A DNA stretch of 6,457 nt from Pseudomonadota bacterium. Its GTDB lineage: Bacteria > Pseudomonadota > Gammaproteobacteria > Pseudomonadales > Azotimanducaceae. The notes under the pieces are model-generated. The model was not told the DNA's origin, did no database searches, and saw only the letters and a program-made list of their open reading frames with translations. The DNA is taken from positions 1 through 6,457 of the forward strand of contig JAACDS010000135.1 of assembly GCA_009936895.1 (NCBI GenBank), written 5' to 3'. Below are positions 1 to 6,039 of this stretch, in pieces. The position numbers were made by a program, and so were the translations under genes. Every line of letters starts with the position of its first letter. Position 1 is the stretch's first letter.

Positions 1-2
1 CC

Positions 3-1604
3 TGCGCCCTCGTCACCGGCTGTGGCGGCGGCGGTTCCTCCAGCCCCAGCCCCGTTGTTCCAAACCCAACCCTGAACCAAGATCAAAACCCAGCGGCGGA
101 CTCGGACTCGGACGATGACAGAAATTTTGACGCCGGGGTTTTTCAGTCCTCTGACCTCTTTAAAGATTTCTGCGGGGATCCTCGCCGAGGCACCGCCGAA
201 GAGAGTTTCCCAGACATCTTTGGCAGCTTCGAAGAAGAGGGTTATTGGCTTCGCTCTTGGTCAAACGAAACCTACCTGTGGTATGACGAAATCATCGACG
301 TCGATCCGGCGCTGCACGCCACCTCTAAATCCGGGGTTACCGATTATTTTGAGCTTCTTAAAACCACAGAGAACACGCCTTCGGGCAATCCCAAAGATCA
401 ATTCCACAACACTCGAGATACCGCGGAGTACGAAGCGGAAAGCGAACAGGGCGTATCAGTGGGCTACGGTGCCAGCTACGCCTTGGTCAGCGCGTCGCCT
501 CCCAGGGAGCTGGTCATCACCTTGGTCGAAAACGGCTCGCCCGCTGCCCAAGCGGGCCTGAGCCGAGGGACGAAAATTGTCACAGTGGATGGCGTTGATC
601 TCATAAACGGCAGCGATGCAGACACGCTAAATGCAGGACTGTGGCCCAGACAACTTGGCGAAGAGCACGACTTCGAAGTCATTGATCCCGGCGCTGACCA
701 GCGGCGCGCCGTTACCATGACCTCGACAACCTTCACCACTGACCCCGTTCCTTTGGCTGAAATCATTAGCACTGACTCAGGCAGCGTGGGCTATCTGCTG
801 TTCACCGAGCACATTCTTACTGCCGAGCAGCAACTGGTGGATGCTTTTGCTGCGATGCGCGAGGCCAATGTCACCGACCTAGTACTGGACCTACGGTACA
901 ACCGAGGTGGCTACCTGTATCTGGCGAACCAAGTGTCCTACATGATCGCCGGTTCTGGAGTCAGTGGACGCATATTTGGCGCGCTTCAATTCAACGACAA
1001 AAATCCATCCACCGATCCAGTGACTGGACAAACGCTCTCTCCAAATCGGTTCATAACGGCGACCATCAACGCTTCGCCGAGCGGAATACCGCTGCCGACA
1101 CTCGATCTGCCAATCCAGCGACTTTTCGTACTGACCACAGCCAGTACCTGTTCCGCCTCTGAGGCCATCATCAACGGCCTGCGTGGGGTAGACGTCGAGG
1201 TAATTCAAATCGGCACCACGACCTGCGGCAAACCCTATGGTTTTTACCCCACTGACAATTGCGGCACCACTTATTTCACCACCCAGTTTCGCAGCGTAAA
1301 TGCGGCTGGTTTTGGTGACTATCCCGACGGGTTTTCGCCAGAGAACAGCGGCGAAACAACCATTGGCGTGACCTTGCCGGGATGCCAAGCGGCCGATGTC
1401 TACCTGCCTCTGGGCGTCCCTGAAGAACCCATGCTTGCCGCAGCCCTAGCCTATCGGCGGGATGGTAGTTGCCCGGCGGCGCCGAGCCAAAACGCAACGT
1501 CACGAACAGTGGATGCGGCCCAAAAAATGTTAAAAGCACATGGCAAACTGCGCCCGCCATCGCACTTAGACGGTCAAATGTGGGTGGAACCGCCCAAGTC
1601 CTGA
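3..1604 (+). CDS. S41 family C-terminal-processing-type peptidase, PDZ-containing lipoprotein (5' partial)
   Basis: The frame is open from base 3, so the start codon lies off the left edge; 533 residues are visible. A lipobox (VTGC, Cys codon 21-23) ends a signal peptide, so this is probably a periplasm-facing lipoprotein; Gly follows the Cys, with no Asp inner-membrane retention signal. Next come a Gly/Ser/Pro/Asp-rich linker, a helical N-terminal domain with WSNETYLWYDEI, a PDZ domain (about residues 160-235, ENGSPAAQAGLSRG), and the S41 core from about residue 260. DLRYNRGG lies near residues 296-303. The likely catalytic Ser is in TCSASE (codon 1152-1154) and the Lys in TCGKP (codon 1230-1232). 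Their 26-residue spacing resembles the Ser-Lys dyad of Prc/CtpA proteases. Such enzymes cut envelope proteins near C-termini; the substrate here is unknown. A GTG at 459 is internal: it would remove the signal, the N-terminal domain and the start of the PDZ region. The response regulator follows after 111 bases. Confidence 0.92.
   Translation, partial: CALVTGCGGGGSSSPSPVVPNPTLNQDQNPAADSDSDDDRNFDAGVFQSSDLFKDFCGDPRRGTAEESFPDIFGSFEEEGYWLRSWSNETYLWYDEIIDVDPALHATSKSGVTDYFELLKTTENTPSGNPKDQFHNTRDTAEYEAESEQGVSVGYGASYALVSASPPRELVITLVENGSPAAQAGLSRGTKIVTVDGVDLINGSDADTLNAGLWPRQLGEEHDFEVIDPGADQRRAVTMTSTTFTTDPVPLAEIISTDSGSVGYLLFTEHILTAEQQLVDAFAAMREANVTDLVLDLRYNRGGYLYLANQVSYMIAGSGVSGRIFGALQFNDKNPSTDPVTGQTLSPNRFITATINASPSGIPLPTLDLPIQRLFVLTTASTCSASEAIINGLRGVDVEVIQIGTTTCGKPYGFYPTDNCGTTYFTTQFRSVNAAGFGDYPDGFSPENSGETTIGVTLPGCQAADVYLPLGVPEEPMLAAALAYRRDGSCPAAPSQNATSRTVDAAQKMLKAHGKLRPPSHLDGQMWVEPPKS
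9..23 (+). other. Lipoprotein signal peptide cleavage site (lipobox)
   Basis: Codons 9-23 read L-V-T-G-C in the frame of the S41 peptidase, followed by a Gly/Ser run. This fits the signal peptidase II lipobox (small residues before an invariant Cys). The Cys at 21-23 would be lipidated. The hydrophobic core of the signal peptide is outside the window, so this cannot be confirmed here. Confidence 0.75.
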
Positions 1605-1624
1605 TCTGTTGCTGCATTCCTCTC

Positions 1625-1647
1625 GATGGTCCAACGAAGGGACCATC
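1625..1647. other. Perfect 8-bp inverted repeat between peptidase and response regulator
   Basis: GATGGTCC (1625-1632) and GGACCATC (1640-1647) are exact reverse complements around a 7-base loop, starting 20 bases after the peptidase stop. The position suits a transcription terminator or RNA 3'-end stabiliser for the peptidase mRNA, but no T-run follows, so a classic intrinsic terminator is not supported. It could instead be an operator dyad for the downstream regulator gene. Confidence 0.45.
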
Positions 1648-1702
1648 TGTCGATGTGGCGTCTATTCTTGGTTTATGCCACTGTTTGCTCTCTACATTAC
1701 GC

Positions 1703-1707
1703 AGAGG
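1703..1707 (+). promoter_or_regulatory. Ribosome binding site deciding the response-regulator start
   Basis: AGAGG lies 8 bases ahead of the ATG at 1716, a normal Shine-Dalgarno distance. The two upstream in-frame ATGs (1626 and 1653) have no comparable site and would add 21-30 residues before the receiver domain, so 1716 is preferred. Confidence 0.65.
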
Positions 1708-1715
1708 CCACCGTT

Positions 1716-2408
1716 ATGAAGACGCCCAACAAATCCATATTGCTCGTCGAGGACCACCAAGAACTGGCCGAGACCGTTGGCGCATATTTAGAAGCCAGCG
1801 GTTACATCGTTGATTACGCCAGTGACGGCCTAACAGCCATGCACCTTGGTGTCACCAATATTTACGAAGCCATCGTACTCGACGTCATGTTGCCCGGTGT
1901 CGATGGATTGACGGTATGCCAGCGGCTTCGTGACGACGCTAACGTCACCACACCAATCATCATGCTGACGGCTCGGGATCCACTCAGCGACAAGCTAAAA
2001 GGATTTGAGTCCGGTGCCGACGACTACCTGATCAAGCCTTTTGACATGCCCGAACTGGAAGCGCGACTCGAGGCCGTCATTCGACGCAGCCAGCACTTAG
2101 AAAAGGAATATCACGTCAGCGGGCTGACGCTGAATCTGGATACGATGGAGGTTGTTCGAGACGAACAGCCGCTTACACTCTCGCGCACCTTGTTCAATAT
2201 CTTGCATGTTCTGATACGGGAATCCCCCAAGGTCGTCACGCGAGCCGCGCTGGAGCGAGAACTCTGGGGCGACGAACCGCCAGACAGTGACACCCTACGC
2301 AGCCACATCTACAACCTGCGACGCATCATTGACCGCCCCTTTGACGAGCCCTTGCTGCAAACCCGACAGGGCCAGGGTTACTGTCTGCGCAAAGCCTCAG
2401 CAGAGTAG
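1716..2408 (+). CDS. OmpR/PhoB-family two-component response regulator (ColR-like)
   Basis: This 230-residue protein has the standard length and two-domain layout of a DNA-binding response regulator. The receiver domain covers about residues 6-124: acidic pair E12/D13, phospho-acceptor D56 in IVLDVMLPG, switch Thr85 in MLTARD, and Lys107 in LIKPF. A winged-helix DNA-binding domain follows (about 134-227), with the recognition-helix region SDTLRSHIYNLRRII and the C-terminal wing QTRQGQGYCLR. All phosphorylation residues are present, so it should be a functional cytoplasmic phosphoswitch. The receiver resembles ColR/QseB-type regulators from memory; the orthologue is not established, so no symbol is given. 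No kinase gene is adjacent on this strand. The nearest is the convergent histidine kinase at 4024-5361, beyond phrB, and it is the best candidate partner by proximity. Target genes are unknown; neighbouring phrB and the peptidase are possibilities. Confidence 0.95.
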   Translation: MKTPNKSILLVEDHQELAETVGAYLEASGYIVDYASDGLTAMHLGVTNIYEAIVLDVMLPGVDGLTVCQRLRDDANVTTPIIMLTARDPLSDKLKGFESGADDYLIKPFDMPELEARLEAVIRRSQHLEKEYHVSGLTLNLDTMEVVRDEQPLTLSRTLFNILHVLIRESPKVVTRAALERELWGDEPPDSDTLRSHIYNLRRIIDRPFDEPLLQTRQGQGYCLRKASAE

Positions 2409-2447
2409 TCGATCACCCTGACACCTGCGGCTTTAGGCAACCAATAG

Positions 2448-2478
2448 TTGACAAAAAATCGACATGCTTTGCGTTAAT
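2448..2478 (+). promoter_or_regulatory. Candidate phrB promoter with 19-base spacer and phased GACA repeat
   Basis: A perfect -35 hexamer TTGACA sits at 2448-2453. The best -10-like match is GTTAAT at 2473-2478 (4 of 6 to TATAAT), leaving a 19-base spacer. Long spacers are typical of promoters activated by MerR-family regulators. TCGACA at 2459-2464 repeats the -35 hexamer 11 bases downstream, one helical turn. Transcription from here would give a phrB leader of roughly 125 bases containing the 2531-2552 hairpin. The -10 is weak, so this is only a candidate. Confidence 0.4.
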
Positions 2479-2530
2479 GTCTTCGCATCACCGTTGTTTC
2501 CGCCCTGCCGAGCTAAGCACCGTTGCAAGC

Positions 2531-2552
2531 CACCCTGTCTCTCGACAGGGTG
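2531..2552. other. Perfect 9-bp hairpin with TCTC tetraloop upstream of phrB
   Basis: CACCCTGTC (2531-2539) and GACAGGGTG (2544-2552) pair perfectly around a 4-base loop. It lies 122 bases after the regulator stop and 58 bases before the phrB ATG. No T-run follows on either strand, so an intrinsic terminator is unlikely. It may be a structure in the phrB leader RNA, a factor-assisted terminator for the response-regulator transcript, or a protein-binding palindrome. The rest of the 2409-2610 gap holds only the promoter candidate and a weak ribosome binding site (CGGA at 2599-2602). Confidence 0.5.
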
Positions 2553-2610
2553 AGGGCCGTATCGCGTTCTGAAAACGAACACGAACATCTGACCCAATCG
2601 GAATTTGATC

Positions 2611-4020
2611 ATGTCCCAACACCTTGTTTGGCTTCGTACAGATTTGCGTATTCTGGACAATCCGGCGCTGTTTTCGGCTGCCGAGTCCGGCCACGTGACG
2701 GCACTGTTCCTGCTCACTCCCGAGCAATGGCAGATTCATGGAATTGCACCTCGGAAAATCGCCTTTATCTTGCGAAGTCTGGACGTCGTCAGCGAGCAAC
2801 TGGCCGAACGAGGCATCGAAACGAAAATCATTCTGAGCAGCCGCTTTGAGGATGCACCCCGGAAGGTACTGGAAGTAGCCACGTCGATTCAGGCGACCAG
2901 CGTCTTTTGGAACGACGAAATTGCCGTTGATGAGCAACGACGCGACGACGCCGTTGCTCATGCGTTGTCCGAGGCTGGTATTAACGTCACGCGACATCAC
3001 GCCTTTACCAGTCTCCCTCCGGGCAGCGTGCGAAAACCCGATGGGTCGCCGTATTCAATCTTCACACCCTTCAAAAAGCGCTGGATCAGCATTTGCGTTG
3101 ATCGCGGCATACACACATTCCCCATGCCCGAATCCCAAGGACCCAAAACGCCAGCAACCAAGGCACCGGTCACCGTCGGTGACGTCGCTAAATCGCTGGG
3201 GAGCGAAAACTGGCCGGCAGGCGAGCGTGAGGGGCTGAAACTCTTGGATCGCTTCCCCGACGCCGCGATTCTCGAGTACGACAACCAACGAGATTTACCC
3301 GATCTGGAAGGGACCAGCAAACTGTCGCCTCATTTGGCGGCGGGAACCCTCTCCGCCAATCACTGCCTTAAGGCGGCTTACGCTTGCAACGGCCATCGCT
3401 TGAGCGGCGGCAACCCAAATATCGATACCTGGATCAGCGAGTTGATCTGGCGCGAATTTTACAACCACATCTTGGTCGAGCATCCCCGACTGGCCATGAG
3501 TCGAGCGTTCAGGCCCGAAACCGATCTGCTGCCTTGGAATCACAGCCGCGAGCAGCTCGAACGCTGGCAACGAGGCGAAACCGGCTTTCCCTTTGTCGAC
3601 GCAGGTATGCGACAGCTCAACGCTACAGGCTGGATGCATAACCGGCTACGCATGGTGACCGCTCAGTTTTTAGCAAAACACCTCTTCCTCGACTGGCGTC
3701 TGGGCGAAGCTTATTTCATGAGTCAATTGGTCGACGGGGATTTTGCCGCCAATAACGGTGGCTGGCAGTGGAGCGCATCAACGGGCACGGACGCGGTGCC
3801 GTATTTCCGCATTTTTAATCCAGTGCGGCAGGCGGAGCGCTTCGACCCACAGGGTACCTTCGTGCGCCGCATGATCCCCGAATTGGCCGAGGCCAGCCCT
3901 AAACAAACCTTGGAACCGTGGAAGTTTGGCGGTGTGGGAAACTATCCGGCACCCATGATTGACCTAGGCGAAGCGAGGGATCGAACCTTGGCCGTTTGGA
4001 AGCTTGCCCGGGCCAAGTAG
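2611..4020 (+). CDS. phrB: Deoxyribodipyrimidine (CPD) photolyase, class I
   Basis: The 469-residue product closely resembles E. coli PhrB (472 aa) along its whole length. It repairs cyclobutane pyrimidine dimers in DNA using blue light and reduced FAD. The N-terminal Rossmann-like antenna domain starts with HLVWLRTDLRILDN. The C-terminal FAD domain carries ELIWREFY (E277, W280 at the lesion pocket), GWMHNRLRM, and DGDFAANNGGWQWSAS. The electron-transfer Trp triad appears intact as W309, W362 and W385, aligning with E. coli W306, W359 and W382; W387 aligns with W384. Antenna-pocket residues differ: the Asn-Glu pair is D107-E108, and the Cys-Lys pair that contacts folate in E. coli is A295-M296. 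ATG 2611 was chosen over TTG 2605 because it gives the family N-terminus, although its ribosome site is weak. It converges on the kinase gene with a 3-base gap. A CPD photolyase is much more likely than a cryptochrome. Confidence 0.96.
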   Translation: MSQHLVWLRTDLRILDNPALFSAAESGHVTALFLLTPEQWQIHGIAPRKIAFILRSLDVVSEQLAERGIETKIILSSRFEDAPRKVLEVATSIQATSVFWNDEIAVDEQRRDDAVAHALSEAGINVTRHHAFTSLPPGSVRKPDGSPYSIFTPFKKRWISICVDRGIHTFPMPESQGPKTPATKAPVTVGDVAKSLGSENWPAGEREGLKLLDRFPDAAILEYDNQRDLPDLEGTSKLSPHLAAGTLSANHCLKAAYACNGHRLSGGNPNIDTWISELIWREFYNHILVEHPRLAMSRAFRPETDLLPWNHSREQLERWQRGETGFPFVDAGMRQLNATGWMHNRLRMVTAQFLAKHLFLDWRLGEAYFMSQLVDGDFAANNGGWQWSASTGTDAVPYFRIFNPVRQAERFDPQGTFVRRMIPELAEASPKQTLEPWKFGGVGNYPAPMIDLGEARDRTLAVWKLARAK

Positions 4021-4023
4021 CGA

Positions 4024-5361
4024 TCAGGCATCGAAGAACTCGATCGTGACTTCAGTACCCTTGCCCACATTGCTTTGTACGTGAATCGGCCAATCGAATT
4101 GGTGAACCAAACGCCTGACGATGGATAACCCCAATCCATGCCCCATGCTTGTGGCTCGGCTGCGCTCGCCACGATAGAACGGCTCAAAGGCATGCTGCAG
4201 TTCGTCAGGACTCATGCCTATGCCTGTATCAATTACGCTCACGGCGTTTTTGCTAATACGGACGACTATTGAACCCTGCTGGGTGTAGTTGATGGCATTG
4301 CGCAGCAGATTGCTCAAAATGATTTGAATCACACGCGACGGAGCCTTGACCCAAAGCTGAGTTTGTTGATCAAGGGTTAGTGCCAAACCGCGTTCCTCGG
4401 CCATAGGCGCGAGCTGCTCAATAAAATTCGGAATCAAGTCGTTTAAGCACCGAATCTCATCGATGCGCTCCACTTCTTCGCCACGTGCCAGCAGCAGCAA
4501 AGTTTCAATCAGGCCTTCCATATCCTCTACGGTACGCCGCATCCGCGCGAAGGCTTTCAGATCGTCGTCCGATCGGTCGGTTTTGCGCTGCAGCAAATCC
4601 AATGAACCTTTAAACACGGCGATTGGTGTTCTCAGCTCGTGACTGGCGTCTCGCGTAAAGATGCGCTCACGCTCGATAAACGTATCCAACCGCTCCGCAA
4701 AACTATCGATGGCATCGATCATCACGTCCACCTCCACATTCGCCAGGGCGCGCAAATCACCCAGATCGACCGCAGGCTGGTTGTAGCCACCGAAGCGAAA
4801 ATCTTCTAGGTAATCGGCCAGCTGGACGATGGGCGAGATGGCTCTATGAGACAGCCGATAGGTCAAAAATGAGAAGCCATAGACCAAGAGCAAGGCCATC
4901 GCCAACGGCAGAATGCCGAAGTAGAAAGCCAGCTGGGAAACGTCTTCGCTCGCAAAGGTTAGGTACAGGGTTGGTCCGTCACCGGTAGGCTGGGTACTCA
5001 CAAACAGCGTGGGGGTCTCCTGACCCAAAGTCACCCGTCCCATAAACCCTGTCGGATGCAGGAGCATTTGCTCCGGGGGCGCCGTCGATGCAGTCTTCAG
5101 GGCTTCTTCGGTTTCCCTCACGGGTGATTCGACAAGATAGCCACGCATGTTCGCAGTATTCGGCAGCGGTTGATTGGGGTTTTCTTGGTACAGCTGCCAA
5201 AAGTGGGCGGCTTCGTTCTCCAAGGCTTCGGTAATCAGAAAGTCTTCGATGATCGTATTGGTAATGTAAATGCCAGCGGCTACGGCGGCGCTGATCAGCG
5301 CCACTTGCAACGCTACTACCCGCCCGAGCTTGGTCATGAGCCTGGTTCGTCGAATGTTCAA
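4024..5361 (-). CDS. Membrane sensor histidine kinase of a two-component system
   Basis: This is a 445-residue inner-membrane kinase. TM1 covers about residues 13-35, a periplasmic sensor region about 36-143, and TM2 about 145-168. A HAMP-like linker begins YRLSHRAISPI. The HisKA dimerisation domain has phospho-acceptor H241 in FTRDASHELRTP. The HATPase_c domain has an N box (SNLLRNAINYT), G1 (VIDTGIGMS), F box (AFEPFYRGE) and G2 (GHGLGLSIVRRL). All catalytic motifs look intact, so it should autophosphorylate and pass phosphate to an OmpR-type regulator, most plausibly the one at 1716-2408. The sensor region matches no ligand-binding fold I can name; it contains ETEE (83-86), an ExxE pattern like the metal-sensing motif of ColS, which may be chance. 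The start is TTG at 5361, supported by a strong ribosome site; ATG at 5337 is an alternative. The DUF2878 gene lies 102 bases upstream on the same strand, so co-transcription is possible. Confidence 0.95.
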   Translation of the reverse strand: MNIRRTRLMTKLGRVVALQVALISAAVAAGIYITNTIIEDFLITEALENEAAHFWQLYQENPNQPLPNTANMRGYLVESPVRETEEALKTASTAPPEQMLLHPTGFMGRVTLGQETPTLFVSTQPTGDGPTLYLTFASEDVSQLAFYFGILPLAMALLLVYGFSFLTYRLSHRAISPIVQLADYLEDFRFGGYNQPAVDLGDLRALANVEVDVMIDAIDSFAERLDTFIERERIFTRDASHELRTPIAVFKGSLDLLQRKTDRSDDDLKAFARMRRTVEDMEGLIETLLLLARGEEVERIDEIRCLNDLIPNFIEQLAPMAEERGLALTLDQQTQLWVKAPSRVIQIILSNLLRNAINYTQQGSIVVRISKNAVSVIDTGIGMSPDELQHAFEPFYRGERSRATSMGHGLGLSIVRRLVHQFDWPIHVQSNVGKGTEVTIEFFDA

Positions 5362-5367
5362 ACTGGG

Positions 5368-5374
5368 CCCCCTT
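5368..5374 (-). promoter_or_regulatory. Strong Shine-Dalgarno supporting a TTG start for the kinase
   Basis: On the - strand AAGGGGG precedes the TTG at 5361 with a 6-base spacer. The alternative ATG (residue 9, position 5337) has only a short AGG placed too close to it. This supports TTG initiation. Confidence 0.6.
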
Positions 5375-5463
5375 AAGCCATTGATCGATCGATAACAGTT
5401 TCCCGTCTCTCCAACTTGAGTCCGTCAAAGAGACTCGCGTAGCGCGGGATCATGCCACAAGCG

Positions 5464-6039
5464 TCAATCGGTCGTTAACCGGGTTTTTGCCCAGGTGAAT
5501 ACGGCGAAGAAGAGCACGATCCATACCGCGGCTAAAACCATCAGTCCGCTCATGGAGGGAATCACGACCGCGCCGAAACGTTCGCCGGTCAAATAGGACA
5601 GGGGGGATCCACAGCCGACTAATAAGGCACCAAACAACGGACGATTCACCAGAAAAATCAGACTGTGGCGAATACTCAGGCCTACTGCGAGCCAGAGCAT
5701 GACGATCCAAGCGGGAGCGAGGGTGAATCCCAAGGGTAACGCCACGGCGGCGGCGCCGTAGTCCAGTACGCCGGTATGCAGCCAAAAGGTATCGAGACAG
5801 AGGCCTGTCACGCCAAGCACCAGACCGTAGGGAAAATCGTGGCGAAACTCTCTCTGCCACAGGCTGACCAAAAACATCATCAACAGCGCCGGCAAACCAA
5901 AAACCACACCGCCGAGAACACAACACAGCCACGCTCCCTTGAGCATCAACGCATTCGCTACTTTGTAGCGGCCGGGCAACGAAAACATCGAAGGTTGCAA
6001 TCGATCAGCCACCTTGCCTTTGATCCGCATTACCCACAT
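5464..6039 (-). CDS. DUF2878 family integral membrane protein
   Basis: Up to 191 residues, strongly hydrophobic, with about five membrane segments (near residues 34-60, 70-92, 99-122, 134-160 and 163-183). Motifs I associate with DUF2878 are present: LDTFWLHTGVLDYG (82-95), APAWIVMLWLAVGLSIRHSL (108-127) and GSPLSYLTGERFGAV (144-158). The function of the family is unknown. Its genes recur beside COG2907 flavoproteins and cfa-like methyltransferases, which suggests a role in the membrane or in lipid modification (inference). The start is uncertain. ATG 6039 and ATG 6030 overlap the upstream gene by 35 and 26 bases. GTG 6012 has AAAGG a few bases upstream and overlaps by 8. TTG 6000 follows AAGGTGG at 8 bases. 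ATG 5988 gives 174 residues but has no ribosome site at normal distance. The overlap implies translational coupling with the flavoprotein. Confidence 0.88.
   Translation of the reverse strand: MWVMRIKGKVADRLQPSMFSLPGRYKVANALMLKGAWLCCVLGGVVFGLPALLMMFLVSLWQREFRHDFPYGLVLGVTGLCLDTFWLHTGVLDYGAAAVALPLGFTLAPAWIVMLWLAVGLSIRHSLIFLVNRPLFGALLVGCGSPLSYLTGERFGAVVIPSMSGLMVLAAVWIVLFFAVFTWAKTRLTTD

Noticed and set aside
891..1388. 165-codon open frame on the - strand inside the peptidase gene
   Set aside because: It lies antisense to conserved S41 sequence and its product resembles no family.
459..1604. A shorter peptidase gene starting at GTG 459
   Set aside because: The same frame is open upstream to base 3 and encodes a lipobox, a linker and a family-typical N-terminal domain, so the GTG is an internal Val codon.
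1668..1698. Promoter for the response regulator (TTGGTT ... TACATT)
   Set aside because: Both hexamers are weak, the spacer is 19 bases, and transcription would start at the ribosome binding site, leaving no usable leader.
1626..1715. N-terminal extension of the response regulator from ATG 1626 or 1653
   Set aside because: No ribosome site precedes these codons, the first lies inside the hairpin, and the receiver domain begins naturally after ATG 1716, which has AGAGG at 8 bases.
2535..2548. LexA/SOS box upstream of phrB (CTGT...ACAG)
   Set aside because: The half-sites are separated by 6 bases, whereas the gammaproteobacterial LexA box needs 8; the match is better explained by the hairpin.
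2488..3000. 170-codon open frame on the - strand over the phrB upstream region and 5' end
   Set aside because: It is antisense to clear photolyase sequence and has no recognisable domain.
5381..5394. GATCGATCGAT run upstream of the kinase gene
   Set aside because: It is a short tandem of a common palindromic tetramer with no second copy or flanking structure to suggest a repeat element or operator.
5450..5932. 160-codon Arg-rich open frame on the - strand overlapping the DUF2878 gene
   Set aside because: It is a shifted frame of a clearly recognisable membrane protein; its Arg-rich composition is typical of a shadow frame.
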